DNA of 64,000 nt from JAOPZW01 sp963764585. GTDB taxonomy: Bacteria > Actinomycetota > Thermoleophilia > Solirubrobacterales > Solirubrobacteraceae. Both the position numbers and the translations under genes were made by a program. Below are positions 17,015 through 25,210 of the stretch, piece by piece; position 1 is the stretch's first letter; every line of letters starts with the position of its first letter. Where the stretch lies: NCBI GenBank assembly GCA_963764585.1, contig CAVXTB010000014.1:135035-199034 (forward strand), read 5' to 3'. A model generated the notes under the pieces. That model did no database searches. It was not told the DNA's origin and saw only the letters and a program-made list of their open reading frames with translations.

Positions 17015-17718
17015 GCCGGTGCTATCTCCAGCCCCGCCCGCCGGATGGCGTCCACGACACGGGGCAGTGCGGCGACGGTCCGCTCCCACGACCCGCTCGC
17101 CGAGTAGTGGTCGGCGTCGTGGAGCAGGACGACGTCGCCGCCGATCACCCCGGCGCTCGCCTCGTCGGCGATCGTCGTGGCCGTCGCGCGGGCGCGCCAG
17201 TCGCGACCCCATCGCGTCCACAGCAGCGGCGCCCACCCGTGGCGGCGGGCGTGCACCAGGGCCGGCGTCGTGAGCACGCCGTAGGGCGGCCGGTAGAGCC
17301 GCGGGGCGCTGCCGGTGGCCGCGACGATCGCCGCCTCGGCGCGCAGCAGGTCCTCGCGGACCTGCCCGGGCGTGAGGCGCAGGAGGTTGCGGTGGCGGTG
17401 GCAGTGGACGCCGACATCGTGCCCGGCGGCGACGACCTCGGCGGCGACGGCGCGGTGGCGCTCGACCTGCTCGCCGACGAGGAAGAACGTCGCGTGGACG
17501 CCGGCGGTCTGCAGGGCCTCGAGCGTCGAGGGCGTGCCCCGGGGATGGGGCCCGTCGTCGAAGGTCAGCGCGACGGCGAACGGGTCGGCGCCGCGGTCGC
17601 GCACGCCGAGCGCGCGCCGCAGCGCCGCCGAGCGCGCGCACAGCGCGGGGCCGGCGTGCAGCGCGGTGACACCCAGCGCGCCGAGCAGCACGGCCGCTCT
17701 ATCGTGGCGCGCGCCCAT
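17011..17718 (-). CDS. Polysaccharide deacetylase (NodB domain)
   Basis: A 235-residue protein. A short hydrophobic N-terminus (AAVLLGALGVTALHAG) may anchor or export it. The NodB motifs are present: AVALTFDDGPHP (metal Asp pair), a histidine motif VGVHCHRHRN, LYRPPYG, LLWTRWGRDW and VVLLHDADH. Family members remove N-acetyl groups from peptidoglycan or surface glycans. The start chosen (MGARHDRA) overlaps the start codon of the divergent DMT gene by two bases; an in-frame start further upstream is open but would run deep into that gene. It lies in the coupled operon with DedA and the propeller lipoprotein. Confidence 0.82.
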   Translation of the reverse strand: MGARHDRAAVLLGALGVTALHAGPALCARSAALRRALGVRDRGADPFAVALTFDDGPHPRGTPSTLEALQTAGVHATFFLVGEQVERHRAVAAEVVAAGHDVGVHCHRHRNLLRLTPGQVREDLLRAEAAIVAATGSAPRLYRPPYGVLTTPALVHARRHGWAPLLWTRWGRDWRARATATTIADEASAGVIGGDVVLLHDADHYSASGSWERTVAALPRVVDAIRRAGLEIAPA

Positions 17719-18772
17719 GTCCTCCGTCGTGCTCGGCGCCGGCGCCGCGTGTGCGGCGTCCTCGATGTACAACCTCGGCGTCGCGCTGCAGGCGATCGAG
17801 GCGCGGGTCGTGCCCGCCGACCGCGGGCTGCGCCCGTCGCTCATCGCGCGGCTGGCTCAACGGCCGCGCTGGCTCGCCGGCACCGCTTTGGGGGTCCTCG
17901 GCTGGCCGCTGCAGGCCGCCGCGCTGCTGCTCGTGCCGCTCACGCTCGTGCAGCCGGCGCTCGCCTTCGGCCTCGTCCTGCTGCTCGTGCTCGGCGCCCG
18001 CACGCTGCACGAGCGCGTCGGAGCGCGCGACGTCCTCGCGGTCGGGGCGATCATCGCCGGCGTCGCCTGGCTGGCGGCCGTCGCGCCCGACGCTTCCTCC
18101 CACCACATCGGCGGCCTGCCGCTCGCCGGAGCGCTGGCCGCGCTGGCCACCGTCGCCCTCGCTCCCTACGCGCTGCGGCGGCGACGGGTCGACGGCGTCG
18201 TCGCCGCGGTCTCGGCCGGCGCCGCGTTCGCCGCCAGCGGCCTGACGACGAAGTTCGTCGCGGACGCCGTCGACGCCCATCACTGGCTCGGCGCCGCCGC
18301 GTGGACGGTCGCCACCGGACTGGGCTCGGGCCTGGCGCTGCTCAGCGAGATGACCGCGCTGCAGCGGCGACCGGCGACCCAGGTGGCACCGCTGGTCTTC
18401 GTCGTCCAGGTGGCGATCCCGGTGCTCGCGGCGCCCCTGCTCACCGGTGAGAGCTGGGCTCATGCGCCGCTCGGAGCGGTCGGCATCGTGGTCGGGCTGG
18501 TCGTGGTGATCGGCGGCGCCATCGTCCTGACGACCGCGCGTGCGGTCCGGGCGCTCGTCGGCGAGGAGGCCAGCAGCCCGGACAGCGGGACGACCGTCAG
18601 CCCGTCGGCGCGCAGCGAAGCGACCGCCGCGAGCACCCGCGCCTGCGGGCCGTTGGCCGTGAAGACGACGATGTCGCCGGCCGACGGATGCGCCGGCAGC
18701 GGGCGCGAGGCGTCGAACGTCCAGCGGCCCGCGACCGGCGAGGCGTCGACGCTGCGCCCGAGCAGGTACTGA
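17717..18772 (+). CDS. DMT/EamA-like multi-pass transporter
   Basis: A 351-residue protein, of which the first ~285 residues form about nine to ten hydrophobic helices with the drug/metabolite-transporter pattern (small N-terminal helix, repeats, GLGSGLALLSEMTALQRR, then VFVVQVAIPVLAAPLL). It resembles actinobacterial EamA/DMT proteins. The last ~65 residues are polar, low-complexity and lie entirely antisense to the end of the glycosyltransferase gene, so the true end or the overlap deserves checking. The ATG overlaps the ATG of the divergent deacetylase by two bases, leaving no separate promoter space. Confidence 0.7.
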   Translation: MSSVVLGAGAACAASSMYNLGVALQAIEARVVPADRGLRPSLIARLAQRPRWLAGTALGVLGWPLQAAALLLVPLTLVQPALAFGLVLLLVLGARTLHERVGARDVLAVGAIIAGVAWLAAVAPDASSHHIGGLPLAGALAALATVALAPYALRRRRVDGVVAAVSAGAAFAASGLTTKFVADAVDAHHWLGAAAWTVATGLGSGLALLSEMTALQRRPATQVAPLVFVVQVAIPVLAAPLLTGESWAHAPLGAVGIVVGLVVVIGGAIVLTTARAVRALVGEEASSPDSGTTVSPSARSEATAASTRACGPLAVKTTMSPADGCAGSGREASNVQRPATGEASTLRPSRY

Positions 18773-20313
18773 CCGAGCGCGAGCCCTGAGGCAGGGACGA
18801 GGTAGCGGCGGTCCGTCCCGAGGCGCGCTGCGCCGCGAAGCTGCTCGCGCGTGTCCAGCCAGCGCACGCGCTTGCCCGGCGCGAGCTCGGGCAGCGCGTC
18901 GTCCCCGCTGGCCTGGATCCCGCGCTGAAGGGCCGGCGTGGCCGGGTAGGGGAGCGCGAACGATGCGTGGATCCTGCGCGCCGCGAGGGCGCGCGCGAGG
19001 CGGGCCACGGCGGCCGGGCGCTCCCGCACGACCAGCGCGACGTCGGGCCGTGCGGTCGCCACGTGCGTGACCGGCCGCAGCTCGAGCGAGCGCGCGGCGA
19101 GCGAGTAGGCGTCCTCGGTCGACAGCCCCGCCAGCACGACCACGACGCACGCGACGCAAGCAAGGCCATGGCCCGCGGCGATGCGCCACCGGGGCAGGGG
19201 CCGCACGCGCGGCCGGATGTCGACCACGGCCGCCGCCGGCTCGAAGCTCGCGCCGGTCGGCCGCGCGTGGCGCCCGGGCGCGTCGACGAGCATGCGCTGC
19301 AGGGCAGCGGTGAGCTCGGCGCGGGTGTCGGCCACCGTGATCAGCCCGAGCGCTGCCATCGTGCGGTTGTGGACGCGGATGTGGCCGATGGAGCTGCCGT
19401 AGGCGATGAGCGGGCAGCCGCAGCTGAGCGCCTCGAGCGACGTCATGCCGCCGGTCGAGTGGATGGCGACGTCGGCGGCCGTCAGCAGCTCGTGCATGCG
19501 CTCGGTGAACCCGCACACCCGCACGCGTGCCTCGCCGGCGAACCGCTCCTGCAGCGCGGCGCGCAGCGGCTCGTTGCGCGCCGCGAGCGCGACGACAGTG
19601 GTGTCCTCGAACGCGAGGGCGGCAGCGACCGCACCGGCGAGGTCGCCGACGCCCCAGCCGCCTCCGGAGACCACGACGACGCGGCCGTCCGCGGGGAGAT
19701 CGAGGCGCGCCCGCGCTTCGACGCGGTCCGCGCCGCTGCGGAACCCCGCGGCCACGAGCGGGCGGACGAGCGCCGCGCTGCCGGCACCAGCCACCCGCTC
19801 GACGCGGGCGACCGCGGACTCGTGCATGACCAGGTGCAGGTCCGCGCCGCGATGCGACCAGAACCTGTAGTCGGCGAGATCGGTGATCGCCGCGCACACG
19901 GGCACGTCGAGGCGCCGGCGCAGGCGCATGTGCCCGAGCACGCAGGTCAGCGCCGGGTGCGTCGAGACGACGACGTCGGGGTCCGCGTCGCGCACCAGGC
20001 GGCGCAGGCGCCGCTGCCCGGCCGCCGACAGGACGCTGGCCCCGACCGCACGCGCGGGCCATACCCGCGTGGCGAGCCAGTACAGCGCGTCGTAGCTCCA
20101 CGGCGCCCAGCGCAGCTGCCACCGGTAGCCGTCGCGGACCAGGTGGCGCACGACGATGCCGAAGGCGACCAGGCCATCGCACTCGACCACCTCGATCGCG
20201 CCCAGCGCCCGCAGGTCGTCCGTGAGCGCGCGCGCGGCCGCGACATGACCCTCGCCGACGTCGGCGGAGAGCACGAGCACCCGAGGCCCGCGCTCCGTGC
20301 CGGTCAGCGACAT
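18460..20313 (-). CDS. MGDG-synthase-like glycosyltransferase fused to a degenerate NodB-like domain
   Basis: A 617-residue protein. Residues 1-~360 form a GT-B glycosyltransferase of the monogalactosyldiacylglycerol synthase/MurG type: LVLSADVGEGHVAAARAL, VVVSTHPALTCVLGHM, VVVSGGGWGVGDLAGAV and the nucleotide-sugar loop IHSTGGMTSLEALSCG. A transmembrane helix (AAGHGLACVACVVVVLAG, about 380-400) follows, then ~200 residues arranged like a polysaccharide deacetylase domain (end: LRADGLTVVPLSGLLAS). That domain lacks TFDDG and the His motif, so it should be inactive. Lipid glycosylation on the cytoplasmic face is inferred. The last ~35 codons are antisense to transporter helices. Confidence 0.8.
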   Translation of the reverse strand: MSLTGTERGPRVLVLSADVGEGHVAAARALTDDLRALGAIEVVECDGLVAFGIVVRHLVRDGYRWQLRWAPWSYDALYWLATRVWPARAVGASVLSAAGQRRLRRLVRDADPDVVVSTHPALTCVLGHMRLRRRLDVPVCAAITDLADYRFWSHRGADLHLVMHESAVARVERVAGAGSAALVRPLVAAGFRSGADRVEARARLDLPADGRVVVVSGGGWGVGDLAGAVAAALAFEDTTVVALAARNEPLRAALQERFAGEARVRVCGFTERMHELLTAADVAIHSTGGMTSLEALSCGCPLIAYGSSIGHIRVHNRTMAALGLITVADTRAELTAALQRMLVDAPGRHARPTGASFEPAAAVVDIRPRVRPLPRWRIAAGHGLACVACVVVVLAGLSTEDAYSLAARSLELRPVTHVATARPDVALVVRERPAAVARLARALAARRIHASFALPYPATPALQRGIQASGDDALPELAPGKRVRWLDTREQLRGAARLGTDRRYLVPASGLALGQYLLGRSVDASPVAGRWTFDASRPLPAHPSAGDIVVFTANGPQARVLAAVASLRADGLTVVPLSGLLASSPTSARTARAVVRTMAPPITTTSPTTMPTAPSGA

Positions 20314-20397
20314 GGCCGGATCATCGCCGCCGGATCCTGAACATGGCCTGTACGCGCCGCGGGCGACCGGCCCGCCCGGGCGCGTCTGATCCGGCGC

Positions 20398-20793
20398 CTA
20401 CGCCGACGCCAGCGCCTTGGCCTTGAGCGCCTCGAACTCCTGCTGGCTGATCGCGCCGCTGTCGAGCAGCTGCTTGGCTTTGTCGATCTCGGTGGCGGGG
20501 CCGCTGGCGACCGACCTGACGTAGTCGTCGAACTGCGCCTGCTGGCCCTTGACCTCCTTGACGTTGCGCTCGGTCATCCCGCGGCCCTGGCTGATCAGGT
20601 AGATGAATGCGCCGAGGAACGGCAGGATGATCAGGAAGATCGTCCAGGCGGCCTTGCCCCAGCCGGAGATGTCACCCCGGCGGAACACGTCGGTGAGGAT
20701 CGTGATCATCATCCAGATCCAGACCACCCAGACGAAGAAGATGATCATCGTCCACAAGATGTCGAGGAACGGGTAGTCCGCAGCGATCAGCAT
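20398..20793 (-). CDS. PLDc_N/SHOCT-domain membrane protein
   Basis: A 131-residue protein with two hydrophobic helices (LDILWTMIIFFVWVVWIWMM and AAWTIFLIILPFLGAFIYLI) separated by DVFRRGDISGWGK, the typical phospholipase-D-nuclease N-terminal motif. A ~25-residue C-terminal SHOCT motif follows (AKQLLDSGAISQQEFEALKA). The family is common and abundant in actinobacteria, membrane-embedded, and of unknown function. A perfect 9+9-bp palindrome lies about 57-75 bp upstream of its start. Confidence 0.85.
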   Translation of the reverse strand: MLIAADYPFLDILWTMIIFFVWVVWIWMMITILTDVFRRGDISGWGKAAWTIFLIILPFLGAFIYLISQGRGMTERNVKEVKGQQAQFDDYVRSVASGPATEIDKAKQLLDSGAISQQEFEALKAKALASA

Positions 20794-21147
20794 GGCAGGG
20801 GCTCCTTGTCGCAGTGAAGCGGCGTGCGCGCAGACCCTTGCCGCGAGCCGGGTGAGGCGGCCTCACCCTGAGCGGGTGAACGTGGCCCCCGCCAGTGCAG
20901 GGGCCTGCAGAGCACCGCCGGAGCCATCCTGGTCGAACGTCCTGACCCTGAACCCGTGGTTGTCGCCGAGGATCCCGACGCAAGCGCGGTCCGCGCTCCT
21001 CGCCTGAATGCCAGGCGTGCTTGCGGCGTATCGCGTAGGTGTTGATCTCAGTCCCTTCGGTGCCCGGGCGGTTGGCGCCGGGCCTCGATCGATCGGTGTG
21101 CTGAGAGGAAGACGCGAGCGGTCCGCGGGATCATTCGCGCGCCGTCG
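20794..21147. other. Intergenic region
   Basis: No gene is recognised here. It contains the palindrome described separately and otherwise looks like spacer between the SHOCT gene and the LuxR-type pseudogene, which points away from it. Confidence 0.5.
20850..20868. promoter_or_regulatory. Perfect palindrome, probable operator
   Basis: GGGTGAGGC-G-GCCTCACCC: nine-base arms with a one-base centre. The centre is too small for a stable hairpin loop, which argues for a dimeric-repressor site rather than a terminator. It sits upstream of the SHOCT-protein gene. Confidence 0.45.
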
Positions 21148-23874
21148 TCAGTCAGCGCGTGCGAGCACGTCGGGCAGCTGCCGGCGGGATGAGACGTCGA
21201 GCTTGCGGAACGCGCGTCCGAGATGCGTCTCGACCGTCTTCTCGGTGACGAACAGCTCCTGGGCGATCTCGCGGTTGGTGCCGCCCGAGGCCGCCAGCTC
21301 GACCACGCGCCGCTCGCTGGGCGTCAGCGAGTCCGGGCCCGCGTCGTCGGTGCTTCGGGGCCGGATGCCGATCGCCGCCAGCTCGGCCCGCGCGCGGCGC
21401 TCGAGGCTGCGCGCGCCGCAGCGCGCGGCCACGGCGAGCCCCTCGAGCAGCGGCTCGCGGGCCGCGCTGCGCTGCCGGGCGGCGCGGAGGCTGGCGCCGA
21501 GGTCGACCAGCGCGCGAGCGTGCTCGAGCCGCGCCTGCGAGGGTGCCAGCACCTCGAGTGCGTCGGCGAGCCGCTCGCGCCGCTCCGCGGGAGGGCCGAC
21601 GAGCGCCTGGGCGCGGAGCGCCACGCCGAGGGCGCGCGGCGTGCCGAACGCCCGCGCGCGCCGCACCTCGTCCGCGACCAGGGCGCGAGCATCGTCGTGG
21701 CGGCCCAGCTCGGCCAGCGAGAGGGCCGCCGCCGAACGCCACGCGAGCACGGCCGGGTTCTCGCCCCCGAACGTCGGATGGTCGAGCTCGCAGCTGCGCA
21801 GCTCCTGGACCGCGGTCTCGTGGTCGCCGGCAGCGGCGCGCAGCATGCCGGACGCGAGGCGCAGCTGGGAGCTCGGGATGAACTCGGTGTCGTAGCGAAC
21901 GCCGGCGCGGTCGATGAGCCGGCGCAGGGATGCCGGGGTCTCGTCGCGGTCGAGGCCGGCGAACACCGCCGCCGACACCGCCAGGACCAGGTACTCGGTG
22001 CCCAGCATGTCGGGGGCGAGCTCGATCGCCGCCTCGGCGTCCGCTCGGGCAGCGGTCACGTCTCCGCGGCGCACTGCGACGCCCGCTCGAAGCGCCTGCA
22101 TGCTGACCACGGCCAGTGCCGCGCCTCGCTTGCGCGCTCGCGCGAGGATCTCGTCGGTACCCCGCAGTGCCGCGTCGATGTCGTCCGAGCCCGACAGCGC
22201 CGCGAGGGCCAGGATCGCCCAGTTCTCGCCGCGATGCGGCTCGAGCGGGAGGCCCGCCGCGAGGGCGCGCTGGGCGAGATCGATCGCGGTCGATGCCGAG
22301 CCGAGGTACATCACCTCGTCCATCGCCAGCGTGGCGAGCGTCGTCGCCTGCAGCACGCCGCTTGCCGGGCCACCCGGGTCTCGCAGCCGGGCGATCGTCG
22401 GCTCGGCCTCGCGCCGGACGGAGATCGACGTGTAGCTCCCGCCCAGCAGCGCGACGTCCAACCGCTCGCGCGCCGGCCCCGATGCCGCGAGCCGCTCCTG
22501 GGCGCGGCGGAGGATCGTCGCGCCCTCGGCGGCGCGCCCGGCGAAGAAGAGCATGCCGCTGAGCTCGATCGCCGCCGCGGCGATCGCATCCGGGTCCTGT
22601 CCGTGCTCGACGATCTCAGACAGCGGAGCGATCGCCCCGGGGTCGCCGGCGCGGGCACGCGCCTGGCCGAGCTCGAGCACGACGGCACCGCGGTCGTCTT
22701 CGTTGGGGGCTCGTCCAACGCGCGGGCCAGCAGGGTGGCCGCCTCGGCTGCGTCGCCCAGGGCCCGCGCGTCGCGGGCGGCCTCGCGCAGCAGGGCCACC
22801 GCTTCGGGACTGGCGGCGGGCTCGGTGTGCATGACCTGCGCCGCCACCTGCCCGGCGGGGGCTCCGCGCTCGCGCAGGATGGCCGCCGCGGCGCCATGGA
22901 GGCGAGCGCGCTCGGCGGGCGTCAGGTCCCCGTAGATCGCCGCGCGCAGGATCGGATGGGCGAAGCGCACGGTGCCCCCGGATTCCGCGACGCCGGCGGA
23001 GACGAGTGTGGCCAGCGCAGCCTCCAGCTCGTCGCCGGCGAGGCCGGCCAGCCGTGCGGCATCGCCGACCCGCGCACCGTCGCCGAGTGCGCTGAGCGCA
23101 CGGGCGAGCACGGCGGCCTCGGGCGCGAGCCGCGCGACGCGCAGCAGCACGGCGTTGGCGACGCCGCGCGGGACGATGGCGCCCACTTCGGCCGCGGCAG
23201 CAGCGGTGGGATCGAGGCCCCGCGCAGCCGCCTCGCGCAAGAGCTCGCCGAGCAGGAACGGGTTGCCGCCGTCACCTCCAGGCACGCGTCGACGAACCGA
23301 TCGTCGGGCTCGTCGGCCAGCCGGTCGGCGACCACCGCGCCGATCGCCGCCGGCGAGAGCGGGGATGGGCGCAACAGCTCCGTGGTCGGGTCGCCGACGA
23401 GCGTCGCCGCCTCGGGCGTCAGTGCGGGATCGAGCGGCCGGGTCGCGAGGATCAGGCCGAGCGGCTGCCGTGCTGCCACGCATAGCCCGGATCGCTCCCG
23501 GACGACCCGGCCGGCGGCGCCCGCGGCGCGGTCGTGAGGACGTCCGCGGCCAGCGCCGCCGCACCGGCCAGCCAGCGCTCGCGCTCGCCGGCGTCGGCCT
23601 CCAGCAGCGGGCGCTCGAAGAGCTGGCGGACGATCCCGAACGGGAAGCCGTGCTCGAGCTCCGTGGCCCGCGCCGCGAAGACGCGGACGCCGAGGTCCGG
23701 CGCCCACGATCGTGCCGCCTCGAGCAGCCGGGACTTGCCGATCCCTGCGGCACCCTCGATCACCAGCGTCCCACCGGCGCGCCGCCTGGCCGCACCCAGC
23801 GCGGCGCGCACGCGCTCCACCTCGTGCTCGCGCTCGAGCAGCACGGCCGGTGGAGCGGGTCCCGGCTGGTCCAT
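21148..23874 (-). pseudogene. LuxR-type large ATPase regulator (LAL family), frameshifted and internally deleted
   Basis: Read in three frames this is one LAL regulator. The N-terminus MDQPGPAPPAVLLERE leads to P-loop IEGAAGIGKSRLL. After ADVLTTAPRAPPAG the frame is lost and the segment that should carry Walker B is missing; similarity resumes at QPLGLILATRPLDP in another frame. It shifts again near 23,275 (to GGNPFLLGELLREAAARG) and near 22,705 (to LELGQARARAGDP). A long TPR-like region follows, then an intact C-terminal LuxR helix-turn-helix (LTPSERRVVELAASGGTNRE, VTEKTVETHLGRAF). With the Walker B region gone the ATPase cannot work. The last 500 codons remain open. Confidence 0.8.
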
Positions 23875-23990
23875 CGCCGCGCGATCGTAAGCCGCGCGCT
23901 GCGAGGCGCGCAATCTTCGGGGGTCGATGTCGGGGATACGCCCGATGTGCGGCATGCGGGGCCGGCGGACCATGGCCGGCATGCCCCTCA

Positions 23991-24207
23991 TTCAGGTCAA
24001 GGTCATCGAGGGCGTCTTCACGGCGCTCCAGAAGCAGGAGATCGTCGAGCGCCTCACCGAGCGATCGTCGCGATCGAGGGCGAGCACGCGCGCCGCCTCA
24101 CCTGGTGCATCGTGGAGGAGGTCACGGGCGGCGAGTGGGGGATGGCCGGCAACACGCTCGTCGCCGACGACGTCAGGGCGCTGGCGCGCGCCGACGACTT
24201 GCCATGA
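23991..24207 (+). pseudogene. 4-oxalocrotonate tautomerase-family protein, frameshifted
   Basis: It starts MPLIQVKVIEGVFT with the catalytic Pro directly after Met and runs to EIVERLTE. There one G appears to be missing (GAGCG where GAGGCG is expected), and similarity continues in the next frame as AIVAIEGEHARRLTWCIVEE and VTGGEWGMAGNTLVADDVRA. Repairing one base gives a normal ~72-residue tautomerase. The stop overlaps the sigma factor start (ATGA), so it would head that operon. It may be either a true mutation or a base-call error. Confidence 0.7.
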
Positions 24208-24734
24208 CCCGCGTCCTCGATCCGGCGGGCCTGGCCGACCATTTCGACCGTCTCTATCGTGCGGCTCGGGCGCTGGGCGGCTCGCACGAGCACGCCGAGG
24301 ACCTGGTGCAGGACACCTATCTGCGGGTGCTGTCGCGCCCGCGGCTGCTGCGCAACGACGACGACCTGGGCTACCTGCTGACGGTGTTGCGCAACACGTT
24401 CTTCAGCAACCAGCGCAGCGCGCGCAGCAGGCCGGCGCTCGCGACCGGCGAGCAACTCGAGCGCATCGAGGATCCGTGCGGCCCTCAGCCGCACGAGATC
24501 GTGGAGGCGGGACTCGTGTTCGAGGCGATCGCCGCGCTGCCGCGCCCGTTGCGCGAGGCGCTCGTGGCCGTCGACGTCGCCGGGCTTCGCTGCGGCGAGG
24601 CGGCCGGCGCGCTCGGCGTGCGCGAGACCACGCTGACGCCGCGGCTGTTCAGGGCGCGCCGGCGCGTGGCGCAGATGCTGCGCCACGGCGCGCGCGAACG
24701 ATTCGCGCCGCGGGTTGCGTCCTTGGCTTCGTAG
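24204..24734 (+). CDS. ECF-type RNA polymerase sigma factor
   Basis: A 176-residue sigma-70 family factor. Region 2 is GGSHEHAEDLVQDTYLRVL followed by LGYLLTVLRNTFFSNQR. Region 4 is LPRPLREALVAVDVAGLRCG and the helix-turn-helix ALGVRETTLTPRLFRARRRV. Region 4 differs from the usual AGLSYxEIAxxLGxPxGTVxSR consensus at several points, suggesting altered promoter choice. It is coupled to the frameshifted tautomerase upstream and is followed after about 30 bp by a small exported peptide gene. No anti-sigma factor is visible. Confidence 0.83.
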   Translation: MTRVLDPAGLADHFDRLYRAARALGGSHEHAEDLVQDTYLRVLSRPRLLRNDDDLGYLLTVLRNTFFSNQRSARSRPALATGEQLERIEDPCGPQPHEIVEAGLVFEAIAALPRPLREALVAVDVAGLRCGEAAGALGVRETTLTPRLFRARRRVAQMLRHGARERFAPRVASLAS

Positions 24735-24763
24735 CCGCTCAACCCAAGCCCAAGGAGACACCG

Positions 24764-24946
24764 ATGATCGCACGCACCCATCCACTGCCGGCTGCGCCCC
24801 CGCTGGCGCGGACCGGCACCCGGCTCGCCGCCGCATGCGCGGCGCTCGCGCTGCTGTGCGCGCTGGCACTCGCCTCGCCCGCCGGCGCACGCGGACGCCC
24901 CGGCAGCCCGCCGGGGCGTCCGCCGCGCCGACCCCCGGCGCTGTAG
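24764..24946 (+). CDS. Small exported peptide (60 aa)
   Basis: A ribosome-binding site AAGGAG lies 7 bases before the ATG. The product has a positively charged N-terminus, a hydrophobic core (LAAACAALALLCALALASPA) with a signal-peptidase-like site, and a mature part of about 20 residues that is all Gly, Arg and Pro. It follows the sigma factor in the same direction and is likely co-transcribed. Its function is unknown. Confidence 0.55.
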   Translation: MIARTHPLPAAPPLARTGTRLAAACAALALLCALALASPAGARGRPGSPPGRPPRRPPAL

Positions 24947-24955
24947 CGTCGCGCC

Positions 24956-25126
24956 ATGAGCCCCGATCAGCCCGCCGACCGCGACCCGAGCGTCGCCGCG
25001 GCCAGAGACCGCATCGAAGCGACCGACTTCAACGACCCGGCCGAGGCCAAGATGGCGGCCGAAGCGGTGGTCGTGGCCCTCGAAGCGCTCGACGACCTCG
25101 TGGCCCAGCTGTACCGGATGAGCTGA
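24956..25126 (+). CDS. Small acidic hypothetical protein (56 aa)
   Basis: Starting MSPDQPADRDPSVAAARDRI and ending LVAQLYRMS, it is an acidic, helix-forming protein without cysteine, signal or membrane segment. It begins 10 bases after the exported peptide and is probably in the same transcript. No family is recognised. Confidence 0.55.
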   Translation: MSPDQPADRDPSVAAARDRIEATDFNDPAEAKMAAEAVVVALEALDDLVAQLYRMS

Positions 25127-25210
25127 CCGTCGGCGGCCAGCGTCGTCGCCGTGACGAACGTCGTGGGCGATCATGTCTGCCGGGCCGGTCCCCGTCTGCC
25201 AGGAGACTCC

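Noticed and set aside
18460..18772. Both overlapping gene ends as fully real
   Set aside because: Helix and domain content switches strand at about 18,560, so the outer tails of both are probably not genuine; coordinates are kept because no better stop is visible.
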